Positions 9,828-19,911 of a stretch of 64,000 bases of DNA are shown in pieces. A program made the position numbers and the translations under genes. Within the stretch, counting starts at the first letter, position 1; each line of letters opens with the position of its first letter. The DNA is taken from positions 1,178,001 to 1,242,000 of the forward strand of contig JAGTXZ010000010.1 of NCBI GenBank assembly GCA_018398575.1, given 5' to 3'. Origin of the DNA: Ampelomyces quisqualis (taxonomy: Eukaryota; Ascomycota; Dothideomycetes; Pleosporales; Phaeosphaeriaceae). The notes below the pieces were generated by a model. It had not been told where the DNA came from and made no database searches. It worked only from the letters and a program-made list of their open reading frames with translations.

Positions 9828-11731
9828 TACGGAATCTTGGGAAGGGTTGTTCTACTGCAGTAGAGGTTCGGTCGCGATTGTTGAGAAAGAAGGTATATAT
9901 GTCTTACGATAGCAGAGTGCAGAACAAATAGCCTTGAGGGAAAAGGAAGATACAAGACTCCGGTATACACAAGAACCTGCTCGTGGTGTGGAGAATTGAC
10001 GTGTTTGTGGAGATGGTTGTTGACAGGGGGCGGGGGGATAGAGGGGAAGGGTCCAGTTCATACATAGTTCAAACTTCAAATAGTTCAAACTTCAAGAGGC
10101 GAGAACATGTGCGCGCTAACCACATAGGAAGTAGGAAATACCTTTCAATTTCAATCGTGTCTTCATCATTTGATTCAAGCTCGAATGCCGATTTCCCGTT
10201 GGGTCGTGCCATTCCGCTCCATTGGCCAGCAGAAGGCGTTGGCAAACTGAAGTTCTAAGAAGCAAATGCCCTATGCGAATTTTTTAAGCCAAAACGAAGC
10301 AATGATGCGACCAAATGTCATGCACTGTTTGGCCTGGTCTCTGGAACAAGAGCGCCCCTTCAGATTGGCATATTTCTGGTATGTCAAGGGCGCTGTGGCG
10401 TTTGATTGAGATCTTGAAATGATTGGCACGTCCACAATAGTGTCACATCCCGCGAAGCGGTTTACCACGTTCAGCTGTTGAGGCGAGCCCAGTAGGAGCT
10501 TTTGTGTTGGTTGCCAAGAGATCAAGTGCATGTTTTGTTTCTCTTGATTTCCGCGGTACTTGCTAGTATTTGTTAGACAAAGCTATAAAACGCAGACTCA
10601 TAGAGTAGTTGCTAGAAGTGCTAATCATGATCGCATCATGCGCCTTTGCATAGATCCCGTTTTTGGTTTTGACAAAAGAAAAACGGATCAGGCCCAAGTA
10701 TTGGCCTCTTCTTGAAGTGCTATCGAGATGGGATCAAAGGGTGTCATTATGGTATAGGCTTGCAAATGCTGGGCATACGTTTGTTCCAACGCAAGGTACT
10801 TTACTCACTATATTTCGACAATGATAGCAGTTTACCGATCATTGAATCTGTATCGAGAAAACCCATGAAGCACTTCAAAACGTCCCGCTCGTCCGACGCT
10901 GGTATCGTGGCAGGAGCAACATGTCAGAGGACTGGCCATATCGTAGCTACGACCAGCCTTTCACAGCATACGTATCGCTTCTAGTATGTCTTCTCATCCT
11001 CCTCGGGGCGAACGGAGCGGGTCGTGGTGTGGATGGCACGAGGTACCATTCCTTACGGCTTATCTTGCTATAAGTAAACATGATCTCCAAGCGTCCTGTC
11101 ATGTCGCTAATATACCTCATAGCGGATATGCTTCATCGTGATGTGGGTATTGTTCAAAGTCATCGACTTATCGGACGGCCAGAATTAGCGAAGAAGATGC
11201 GTAGACTGCATGAGATTCGATGGCGGAGTTCGGAGAATTCTGACGGCGGGAAGAGAGGCATGCAGAGTATTTGAGGGGTTCCCTAGGATTTGTCAATGTA
11301 ATTGGTTCCGCTATGTATAGGATCAGACCTGTCGACGAAATACACGCAGTGGGTACAAGACCCGCTTTCACGTGTGATGGAGCGTGGCGCCCACGTGAGA
11401 TGATGCGTGATCTGATGGCTATCTCTGTCTACCTTCAACATCCAAATTGACATTGCTCGAGAGACTATGGTCTACTAAGGAGTATACAAGGCCTTTTAGT
11501 ATGTTAGACGTTAACTTGTTACTGTTGGAAGTACACCAGGATCGCACCTGGGCCCGTTGTGACACGTGCACTACGCGCTTCAGCAGTTCCGAGCCGATTC
11601 CGAGGCCTCGGTCAAACGAACAGCTCGCGTCAAACTTCAACACCACTTCTCCTACTGTACTACATTATATCTTTTCGATAGCACATTTTTCACAACAGTT
11701 TCCCACGCATATCTAGGTTAACAACACCACG
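9828..11731. other. 1.9-kb intergenic region
   Basis: No coding region longer than about 90 codons with credible content. A directly repeated aaatagttcaaacttca-like stretch lies near 10067-10095. The right half (about 10.5-11.1 kb) is rather AT-rich. The last 80 bp before 11732 are pyrimidine-rich and look like promoter and leader of the PEX11-family gene. Confidence 0.45.
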
Positions 11732-12745
11732 ATGGACGACAAGGACCCAGAAACCACCACTATTCCCTCAGATTCCACCGAGCCTCCCATTCCACAAGCA
11801 GATAAGACACCAGCACTATCACGACTCTCGAACACACAAAAACTACGCTTCCTCCTCCTCCGGCCACTCACGAAATCCGCTGGTTCTACCGACCGTAATC
11901 TCGTTCGCCTTTCCAAACTCCTCTCCACCCCCAGCGGCACCGACGTTCTCCTCTGCACAACATCCTACACTCTCACCCTCGTACACGCCCTCCTCTCCCG
12001 CCTCCTCGAACGGCGCCTCGCATCCACCGCGTCCGTCATCGCCGAAAAAGCAGATGGCATCTTACTCCCCGGCGAGACGCTAATCGCTTCATTACCCGCT
12101 CCCACAAGTACCAAGCTTATTGCACATGTCGTCGGCAGCTCAAAAGCGCTTGCAGACACAATTGCGGATTACCGCATATTCGTGAGACTATGGGGGTGTG
12201 TGGGGTTATACACATGGGCGAGGGAGACGTATCTCGATGATCTGCCTGCAGATGCGAGTAGTAAGCAGAAGACGCTGCGGGGCTTGACGTGGGCTGCGAT
12301 CGCGTCGTGTGTGGGCTTTCAAATCCTTGAGAACGGTGCATACTTGAGTTCAAAGGGCGCGTTGACCACGGCGAGTTGGACGGGCCACGCAGGGAAAGCA
12401 AGGGAAAATCAGTGGTGGTTGTGGAGTTCGAGGTTTTGGGCTGTGTATGTTGGTGTTGAGTTGGTGAGGTTGGGTATCACGGGGATGTGGCGAGAAAATG
12501 TAGTTATAAAGGAGAAGGGAGGTGATGGGGAAAAGGAAGATAAGATTAGGCTGGAAGAGATTTCAGGAAAAGGAAAGCTCGAGAACTGGTTGTGGTGGAA
12601 GGATTTGGCTTCAAACATGGCATACGCGCCTATGACGGCTCACTGGTCGCTTGAGCAGGGATTACTAAGTGATTGGGGTGTAGGAGCTTGCGGGATGGTT
12701 GCTGGTGGTGCGTTATTGGCTGATGCTTGGAGAAAGACAGTATGA
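11732..12745 (+). CDS. PEX11-family peroxisomal membrane protein (Pex11C type)
   Basis: A single frame of 337 residues with a clear ATG after a pyrimidine-rich leader. After an acidic Ser/Pro N-terminus, GSTDRNLVRLSKLLSTPSGTDVLLC (read as a motif across about 50-75) begins the PEX11 homology. The segment with KALADTIADYRIFVRLWG and then GLYTWARETY is the most family-like, followed by WWLWSSRFWAVYVGVELVRL and a C-terminal hydrophobic pair ending in GACGMVAGGALLADAWRKTV. PEX11 proteins remodel and divide the peroxisomal membrane (family knowledge). The divergence and length fit the filamentous-fungal Pex11C class rather than classical Pex11. An internal polar loop with a KEKGGDGEKEDK stretch interrupts the second half. 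The gene ends 126 bp from the convergent ribonuclease gene. Confidence 0.82.
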   Translation: MDDKDPETTTIPSDSTEPPIPQADKTPALSRLSNTQKLRFLLLRPLTKSAGSTDRNLVRLSKLLSTPSGTDVLLCTTSYTLTLVHALLSRLLERRLASTASVIAEKADGILLPGETLIASLPAPTSTKLIAHVVGSSKALADTIADYRIFVRLWGCVGLYTWARETYLDDLPADASSKQKTLRGLTWAAIASCVGFQILENGAYLSSKGALTTASWTGHAGKARENQWWLWSSRFWAVYVGVELVRLGITGMWRENVVIKEKGGDGEKEDKIRLEEISGKGKLENWLWWKDLASNMAYAPMTAHWSLEQGLLSDWGVGACGMVAGGALLADAWRKTV

Positions 12746-12871
12746 ATGCCAAATCCGTGCTGAAAATACGTACGTACATAAAGTCGTGTCTGTAATCACG
12801 CTCATGAAAAGTTCCCCAGCGTTGCTAGAAACGGACGAGATCCCTCGTTACAGGACAAAATTCGTTGTCAT

Positions 12872-13357
12872 CTACCATCCCGAACAAGCGACGAAGTTGT
12901 TGCCCGAAGCACCGGTGTGGGTAATTTCACCGGCACGCTGCCCAGCAGTGTTGAAGATAACACGATCCGCACCAGGAGATCCTACAAGTTTAGGTCAGTC
13001 AGTAACAAACTACACGGTCTTTTGCTGTGGGCTCTTACCTCCGGTATAAGCACCAGACGTTCGTAGCGGGAACTCCTGGTAAGGGCCATTAACGAGGAAG
13101 TCGAAGCCTTCGTAGTTGTTGTATATGTGAGGGTAGTTGGAGCTACCAGCCTGGTTCCCTTGACGGTAGTAGTTGTATCCAGCGCTGCGTGCAGCAGACA
13201 CTTGCGAGCTTGTGTAGCATGTTGAACCACACTGGACGTAGCATTGCCTGGCCTCGATCTCTGCCTGAATGGGAGATTTGACCTCGGTGACAACTGAGGT
13301 AGGAAGAGCAAGAGCTACCGGGGTCAAAAGCAGAAAAAGGCTTGATATGAACTTCAT
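12872..13357 (-). CDS. secreted guanyl-preferring ribonuclease, RNase T1/N1 family
   Basis: Two exons, 13357-13039 and 12981-12872 (GTAAGA..TAG intron), give 142 residues. A signal peptide (about residues 1-18) and a short pro-segment ending in EARQ precede the mature enzyme. The catalytic set of the T1 family is complete: the His in YPHIYNNYEGFDF, the Glu in PYQEFPL, the Arg in GADRVIFN and the His in EITHTGASGNNF. The cysteine pattern CYVQCGSTC at the start plus VAC at the end corresponds to the RNase T1 disulphide arrangement. The enzyme would be secreted and cleave single-stranded RNA 3' of guanosine (family knowledge). Stopping at exon 1 would lose two catalytic residues, so the intron is needed. 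Nutritional or host-interaction roles are both possible. Confidence 0.93.
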
Positions 13358-13451
13358 GATGGCGATGAAAGTTGTGAACGAGGGACTTGGATGTAACGAG
13401 GGATGAGCTGGGCTATCGACCTGAAGCTACGGTGGAGCGTGTTATAAGTGT

Positions 13452-13458
13452 CTTTATA
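13452..13458 (-). promoter_or_regulatory. TATA box of the ribonuclease gene
   Basis: TATAAAG on the minus strand lies about 95 bp upstream of the ribonuclease ATG. A second TATAA-like element is at 13442-13447. Position and orientation fit a strong regulated fungal promoter. Confidence 0.5.
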
Positions 13459-14040
13459 CCATTCCGCAAGCTCGATACACTACCACGGCCGTCTCCAGAG
13501 CATCGCACCTCTACACTGGGCAATCTTTTACCACATTAACCAAGTCTGACACGGGTCCTGGTGCACACCCATCGCTAGCCTTTTCTCAAAACATCAACAC
13601 CTCCGGCCGAACTTGCAGTCAGAACACGGCACGATCCGCCATCTTTTGCAACACCGCATTCTTCGAGCGGCTACACTGCCTCAGTCGTCTTTGCATCCCT
13701 TCACGTTGCTGCATCCATTGGCTACTCAAAATCTCAGGACCTCCCAGAATCACCCGAGAATCACGATTCTCACGCTCCAGGGCTATGCGTTCGTGCCGAT
13801 CAGGCAGGTACAGTGAATGATTCGGCGGTCACTACAACAATGGGTTCCACGCCTTCTTATCGCCGGCTAAGGACATGTGCGCTCGCGATAAGCTGTGTGG
13901 TGTTGCTGATCGACATGGATGCTCGGCAACTAGCCAGAATCGGAAGGCACGCAGGATTTCGGTGTAAGGAGACGAAATACACTTACCGATTAGTCTACGG
14001 TAGGGGCGAGTGAGTAAGTCACGTTTAGAGGAGAACTGCA
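13459..14040. other. intergenic, no gene seen
   Basis: Moderate GC, with only short open frames of 60 to 70 codons that lack domains. A direct pair of agaatcac steps lies near 13746-13765. Confidence 0.4.
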
Positions 14041-15770
14041 TGAGTAGTGATGACTTCGAGTATCTTTGCGTGGTAAGATCCGTTCTTCACATTGTTGAAG
14101 CTGGGTCTGTTTCCCGTCAAGAAGAATCATTAAAAATGATATACAATCTTACCAATGATCTTTGTATATGTCTGAGAGATAACCGGTAAGACTCAGCCAA
14201 ACGGCAGCCTTAAATCTGATTTGTGGATTAAATCACTTTACTTCCTCTAATCACATACATGAACATATGAACAACATCGAAAGCTGTACCAGCGTTGGCA
14301 TCCTGTCTATGCTCCGTAACTTGCAGTACTAACTAAGAAAATAATATGTTTGCTCCGCCTGCCAAGGTTGAACTAATAGCAATGCTTTCGGTCCACAACG
14401 TGTTGTCTGCTCTCTGCATAATCTTAAACTTTTACACTATCCTGGCTATAACACACATAGCTTGGTTTATAGTAATCTTATATGTAAATCGCATTAGAGT
14501 AGATATGGTTGAGGAGTGCTGGCATACACATACGGCGAAGGCAGGTCCTGGGACTTAGAAGGAATAGGTATAGCCTATTCAAAACATGCTAGTTACCCCC
14601 GTAGGTTTAGCTGCGTAGCTATACTCAACCTGTTCTAAAACCTCGTTATCTCTTGGGACGAAACTTGTCTGCATCCTAACCTTAAAAACCTTTTTGTTAG
14701 TACAGGGGTACAATTTAAGGCTGCACTGTGCTACTAACACGTTAGCTTTTCTATCCGCGCCTCCTATAACAAGCGATATAGTTTCTTTGTAAGTTTTTAG
14801 GAATTACTTAGGAAGATAGGTAGTGGCCTTGGTGCTAGTCTTTGTTAGTATTAATGTCAGGGCCCCAAGATCTTGTGCCGCACGTACTCACTCTCTTATA
14901 CACAGAATTGATAGTAATACAACGCCGTTAAGTCTTTAAGCGTGTTAATTCTGGAAGCCCATCATAGCCATCCTTACCAAGCTGACAACAATGTATGATC
15001 GGATGACCTCACAGCGGCCTGTCTACCTGTAAACTTACATCTTTTGGAATATTATATTCCGCTGCTGAGCAGACATTACCTTTATAGCTCATGATATGTT
15101 AACTTGCGAGAGTTCAAGATAGTCCAGATTTGTACTTAAGCAATCTCGAGTTGATTTTTTCGTAGCGCAGCACGAAAATTACTGATACAAAACCAAGCTG
15201 ATAACTAATAATCTATACTATGCCTCGAACCTCTACATAAGACTAGACAGCAGCAGGTTGAGCACGTAACTTGATAGCATATAGTCTAGACATAGTTCAT
15301 GGCTTTACCCTTTTCTCCTATCATGACTAACTTATCCTCGGTGCGAACAAGGAATATATACGCAGAGAAATTGGTCAAAAAAATCTGGATCAGTGCTGAT
15401 TCGTTAGGCTTCTTTTAGCTTAAAAGGTTCGCAAACATTTTCAGAAGTTTTCTATCACCATCCGTTGAAGTACAGTTCTGTAGTGAAAAAACATTTGCCA
15501 CAGACTGAAACAATTCATAAAGTGTTGAGAAAAGAATGAGGAAATCCTGGGCTTTGGGAGGACAACACATTACTAGGGCGAATAGTCTTGATGCGTGGAG
15601 TATCCAGGAGCACGATCTACGCAATTGCGTTACAAGATCTGTACCGATCTCTAGCGCGATCGAGAACCAGCATCCATGATCACCATCTCAAATTGGTCGC
15701 AGATGAAGTTCAGAAATTTTCAGGGTTCTCTACCTTTGTAAAGAAAAAGCTAAGCTCCGCATACGCTTAG
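14041..15770. repeat. AT-rich, gene-free island, likely decayed repeat
   Basis: About 1.7 kb of markedly AT-rich sequence, rich in TA steps and TTA/TAA triplets. It has almost no open frames; the longest is 70 codons and hydrophobic by chance. No intact transposase or reverse transcriptase motif is visible and I found no clear terminal repeats. The composition fits a repeat-induced point (RIP) mutated element, but that is inference. Confidence 0.45.
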
Positions 15771-16109
15771 CCTGTGTGGCCGCGCAACCTAGATGCAGGT
15801 GCTAGCCGTATGCGTATTCACTTGTACGCAGGCGTATCCTCAGGCGCATGCCCAGCGATCTTTGACCCACACGGCGGCGAAAGAGATACCTACATGTGCA
15901 ACGGCCGTCACACCTTGACGGGCGAGACCACTGCCCGCCAATTTTCCAAGGGGTATTTCAGCCTTGGTATTTGGCTAGCCCACGGCACAGCCCAGGTGCG
16001 TTCTGATTCCCCTTCTCCTTCTCCCCGATCGCTTGTACCTATCACGACTAGAACCTCGACATCCCGCACTCTTCTCGCTGGTACAAGTTCTTCACACGCT
16101 GTTCCAAGC

Positions 16110-17069
16110 ATGCGCGATCCATTTCCCATTCCGCCAATCGAATGGCTGCAGCGCGCGTCGCAACCGCTGGCGAATCTCCTAGGCTTGGAGACTTTACCGC
16201 TGCATGTCCACGAAATCGCCATCGCGGGATTTTTCTACCACTTTCTTTTCGCGTTCCTTGCTCCTAGGCTCTCAGCACGTTTCGCGCCAGGGCATTATGC
16301 GAAATTACCTCGCGATAAGAAACTGCAATGGAACATGAAAGTCGTGTCATTCATCCAGAGTACGCTGATCTCTAGCCTGTCATTGCTGGTCATGAATCTT
16401 GACGAAGAGCGCGAAAATATGGCCCGTTCGGAGAGAATCTGGGGCTACACTGGTGCGGCGGGAATGGTCCAAGCGCTTGCAGTTGGGTATTTTTTGTGGG
16501 ATGCGTATATCATGGCGAGATATACTGATGTGTTTGGAGTTGCGATGCTGGTCCACGGACTTGCGTGCAGTTTAACTTTTTCTCTAGGATTTGTGAGTAC
16601 ACTGCCACTTGGTTGATTCGTGAACTGATTGCCACAGCGACCTGTTTTGAACTATTATGGCTGCGTGTTCATGCTGTATGAGCTTTCCACCCCACTGCTC
16701 AACATCCATTGGGTTTTGGATAAGGTTGGTATGACTGGATCGAGGCTGCAAATTGGCAATGGTATTGCTCTCATAGCGACATTCTTCTCCGTTCGCCTCG
16801 TCTACGGCGGCATCATGTCTGCACATCTGTACTCTGACGTCTGGCACGCATTGAAGCTTGAATGCGAAAGCGTCGTTCCCACACGAGACTTCCACATCCA
16901 AGACTCGTTCAAGCTTCTGAGCCCACTAGTCAATTGCCCACTCCCTAGGTGGATTCTCTTACTCTATCTCGGCGGGCACGTAACGCTCAATTCGCTGAAC
17001 GTGTACTGGTTCGGGGCGATGATAAGGGCAATTCGTCGTAGAGCAGACCGTAGCAACAAGAACTCTTGA
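16110..17069 (+). CDS. TLC-domain multi-pass membrane protein
   Basis: Exons 16110-16592 and 16638-17069 (GTGAGT..CAG intron, phase 0) give 304 residues. The ATG at 16110 is preferred over the upstream frame because MRDPFPIPPIEWLQ begins the conserved-looking part. Several hydrophobic helices follow. Typical TLC (TRAM-LAG1-CLN8) signatures are KLQWNMKVVSFIQSTLIS (TLC domains start near a W-x-x-x-V-S-x-x-x-S step), WDAYIMARY, the histidine in MLVHGLACS, and FMLYELSTPLLNIHWVLDK after the intron. The family acts in or near ER lipid and ceramide biology. This branch, without the Lag1 HHxxHxD core, is not a ceramide synthase and its role is undefined. Confidence 0.85.
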
Positions 17070-17232
17070 ATTGGCATTGCGACCGAAGTAGGTGACCGAA
17101 GCCCAGAGCCCAGACAACTTCTGAACAAGGCACACAGGTGACATTGAAGATTAGCGCTCCTATTCGAGGGTGGAATTCAAGGAGGCTGTGCGCGAATTGA
17201 CGCTAAGAGCGCCTCACGCTCCTGTGCCACAA

Positions 17233-17238
17233 TATAAA
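17233..17238 (+). promoter_or_regulatory. TATA box of the PAQR gene
   Basis: TATAAA, 88 bp upstream of the ATG at 17321, in the short intergenic gap after the TLC gene. Confidence 0.5.
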
Positions 17239-17320
17239 CCACGCAGTACTTCCGGCTCCAGTCCAGGCGCATTCTAGACAACACTCTTTTATCCTTTCCC
17301 TAGGTTTTCTCTTTCACATT

Positions 17321-18357
17321 ATGTTCTCCCACCGGAAACCCCGCGCTCGAAAACGCCCGAATAGCAAACCAACATTGCAAACGCGCCAAGCGTTAAAAGG
17401 GGTCAAGGACTTGTTCACTTTCCAGGACGTCGAAGCTTGGCAACGCGACAATGAATATGTATGCGGCAGATACCGCAGAATTTCGGGATCATACCGAGAA
17501 TCTCTGCGGAGCTTGTTCTATCTGCATAATCAGACGGGAAATATTTACACGCATCTTGTCGGCGCTTTGATGTTCCTCAGCTATGCGTTCAACGTGTACG
17601 AGTTGATCACCACACGATACGCCACGGCGGATGTGTATGATCTGTTGGCATTTGGCGTGTTCATTAGCAGTGCGGTGGTTTGTTTTGGCTTCAGTGCGAC
17701 GTTCCATGCGTTCGGCAACCATTCGAGTCGGGTGTATCATACCTGGCTCCAGCTCGATCTCTATGGCATTTTCGTCCTCATCGCTGGCACGGTGTATTCG
17801 GGGACTTACTATGGATTCTATTGCGAGTCAAAATGGTGGATCGTGTATTCTGCGGGAGTAAGCAAGCGACATTGTGCCTGCGAAGTGATCGAGACACTAA
17901 CACCTAGACCAGATTTCCGCAATCGTAACATCTGCTGCTATGCTATGTTCTTTGCCAAAGTTTCGGACACCAAAATGGCGCTGGATTAGAGCGACGCTGT
18001 TTGTCGCCATTGGATGGTCAGGTGCATTTCCAATGACACATGCGGCGCAGTCTTTTGGTATCGAACGAGCCCACAGACAGATGGGCTGGTGGTACTTCAT
18101 TGCGGAAGGTCTGTGTTATATTACCGGGGCCATTATCTACGCAGTAAGTCTCCTGCTCCTCGTCACAATTGCAGATGGAGAGCTAATCTGTGATGTAGTC
18201 CCGTTTCCCAGAGAGGCTTCGCCCTGGATGGTTTGACATATGGGGCAGCTCACATCAGATTTTCCATGTTTGCGCTGTTGCTGGTGCGGCGTGGCATCTC
18301 GTGGGGCTTTTGCAAGCGTTCGATTACAACCACGATCCAATGACAAGAAGATGTTGA
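17321..18357 (+). CDS. PAQR/HlyIII-family membrane receptor (Izh/ADIPOR-like)
   Basis: Exons 17321-17857, 17913-18143 and 18199-18357 join in phase 0 to 308 residues. Family signatures are SLFYLHNQTGNIYTHLVGA near residue 65, the first histidine motif SATFHAF, and in the last exon SSHQIFHVCAVAGAAWH, which supplies the two C-terminal zinc-site histidines. Seven hydrophobic segments are present and the N-terminus is basic. PAQR members in fungi (Izh proteins) relate to zinc and sterol homeostasis and share a ceramidase-like zinc site (family knowledge). All three metal-ligand histidines are kept. It lies 250 bp after the co-oriented TLC gene, but each has its own promoter. Confidence 0.93.
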
Positions 18358-18445
18358 GTTTTCTCCCGGTGGATGGACAATTATTTCCCAAGCTCTTATG
18401 TTCTTGCCAGTGCATCGATCGTGTCAACTGCCTTGAGTCACTCGC

Positions 18446-19683
18446 TTATGATGCCACCTTCAACTCCTCCAGTTGCTTCTTCGCCGCCCACTGCTTTTCC
18501 ACGTTGATCTTGGCCAGAATTTTGTCCGCACCCTTCTCGATAAGAATTTTCGCAACTTCCCGTCCCATCTCTTCTGCCTCTCTTGCGGATCGTACCTTTC
18601 GCACTGCCTCGTGTTCAACCGCCTCTTTTCCGTCTACGCTCACCACCAAAGTCTTGACAACAAGCTCTTGATCCTCTAAATCTGGCTCAGGCTCCTCCAC
18701 GGCGTTTCCGTGTTGGTCATAGTCTCTTGCTGGCTGCGCTCCGACGGCCAAGCCCTTGCCTCCTCGCCACGAAGTTTCGATCCCAATGGGCACGCTGCAG
18801 CCGCCTTCCAGCGCTCGCAGCAATGCTCGCTCGGCGGAACATGCTCTGGTAGTTCGTTCACATTGAATCTTACCCAGGAGATCGTGCATCGGCTGATCGT
18901 TCTTGCGGACCTCGATTCCCAGGGCACCCTGACCTACAGCATGCAGCATACCGCCGACAGAGCTATTCAAGTACTGGCTGATCCTGTTGTCGAGACCCAT
19001 CCTCTTCAGGCCGGCAGCAGCTAAGATGATGGCCGAATAAGGCGAATCTTCCTTGTCGAGCTTTCCAAGCCTCGTTCCAACATTGCCCCTCAGATCGGCG
19101 TATTGCAGGTGTGGGAACAGGCGCCGCAATTGTGCTGCACGGCGTACAGACGAGGTGCCGATTGTAGCGCCTTGGGGAAGCGTAGCGAGGGTTGTGTCTT
19201 TGGGCAGGCGGGGGGAGATGATGAGGGCGTCGCGAGGGTCTTCACGCTCAAGGATAGCGCCAAGCTGAAGTTTGTCGGGAAGCTGTGTGGGCATGTCTAT
19301 GGCTGTTAACATAGAGTACTAACCCAACATAGACTAGCCAGCTTACCCTTTAGGCAGTGAACGATAATGTCGAGGTCGCCCTTCTCCAACATGCTCTCCA
19401 ATTCACCCGTCCATAAGCTCTTTGCATTCTCGCCTTGGCTCAATTGCTGGAGCGGAGTGATCTTATCGCGATCTCCCTCAACCACGACCGGGCAAATGTT
19501 GTAAGTCCGTTCGGGATGTGCCTGCTTCAATGCCGCCGCAACTGCACGTGCTTGAATCAGTGCGAGCGCGGAATTGCGCGTACCGATATTCACGTGAGGG
19601 AACTGTGTGCTTGTTGACGTGTCTGCAGCTTGAGGTGCATTCTGGGCGGGCGCATCAAGGTCAGTGGCGGTAGCTGAAGCCAT
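18446..19683 (-). CDS. HEM3: hydroxymethylbilane synthase (porphobilinogen deaminase)
   Basis: Exons 19683-19347 and 19296-18446 give 395 residues. The correct acceptor is the ATAG just before 19296, which joins VHCLK to DMPTQLPDK and restores the family motif containing the catalytic aspartate (about D113). The upstream CAG would insert two residues. Further hallmarks are IGTRNSALALIQA, GATIGTSSVRRAAQL, LRGNVGTRLGKLD and the dipyrromethane cofactor cysteine in LEGGCSVPIG (about C279). The enzyme links four porphobilinogen molecules in cytosolic haem synthesis. One oddity is Cys for Ser in the usual HSLKD motif. The gene converges with the PAQR gene, with 88 bp between stops. Confidence 0.95.
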
Positions 19684-19911
19684 CGTGGGATTGTGTATTC
19701 GTGACTGCAATGATGAAGGGCTGTCAATGTTGACTACTCTTTTGTCCACGTGGGGCCGATGGCGGGGCGATCGTACGGGTTACCCATGTAACTTATCTCA
19801 CGCCTCGGTAATCTAAATTAGCTAGCGTCAGACACCAACCTAACACCATGCCTAGCCACTATTCATTCTGATGTACGGATACGATTTCATGTTGTTTTCG
19901 ATTTCTACTTT

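Noticed and set aside
9852..11646. Small frames in the 9.8-11.7 kb gap
   Set aside because: None has a domain, signal peptide or convincing start context; the region behaves as noncoding.
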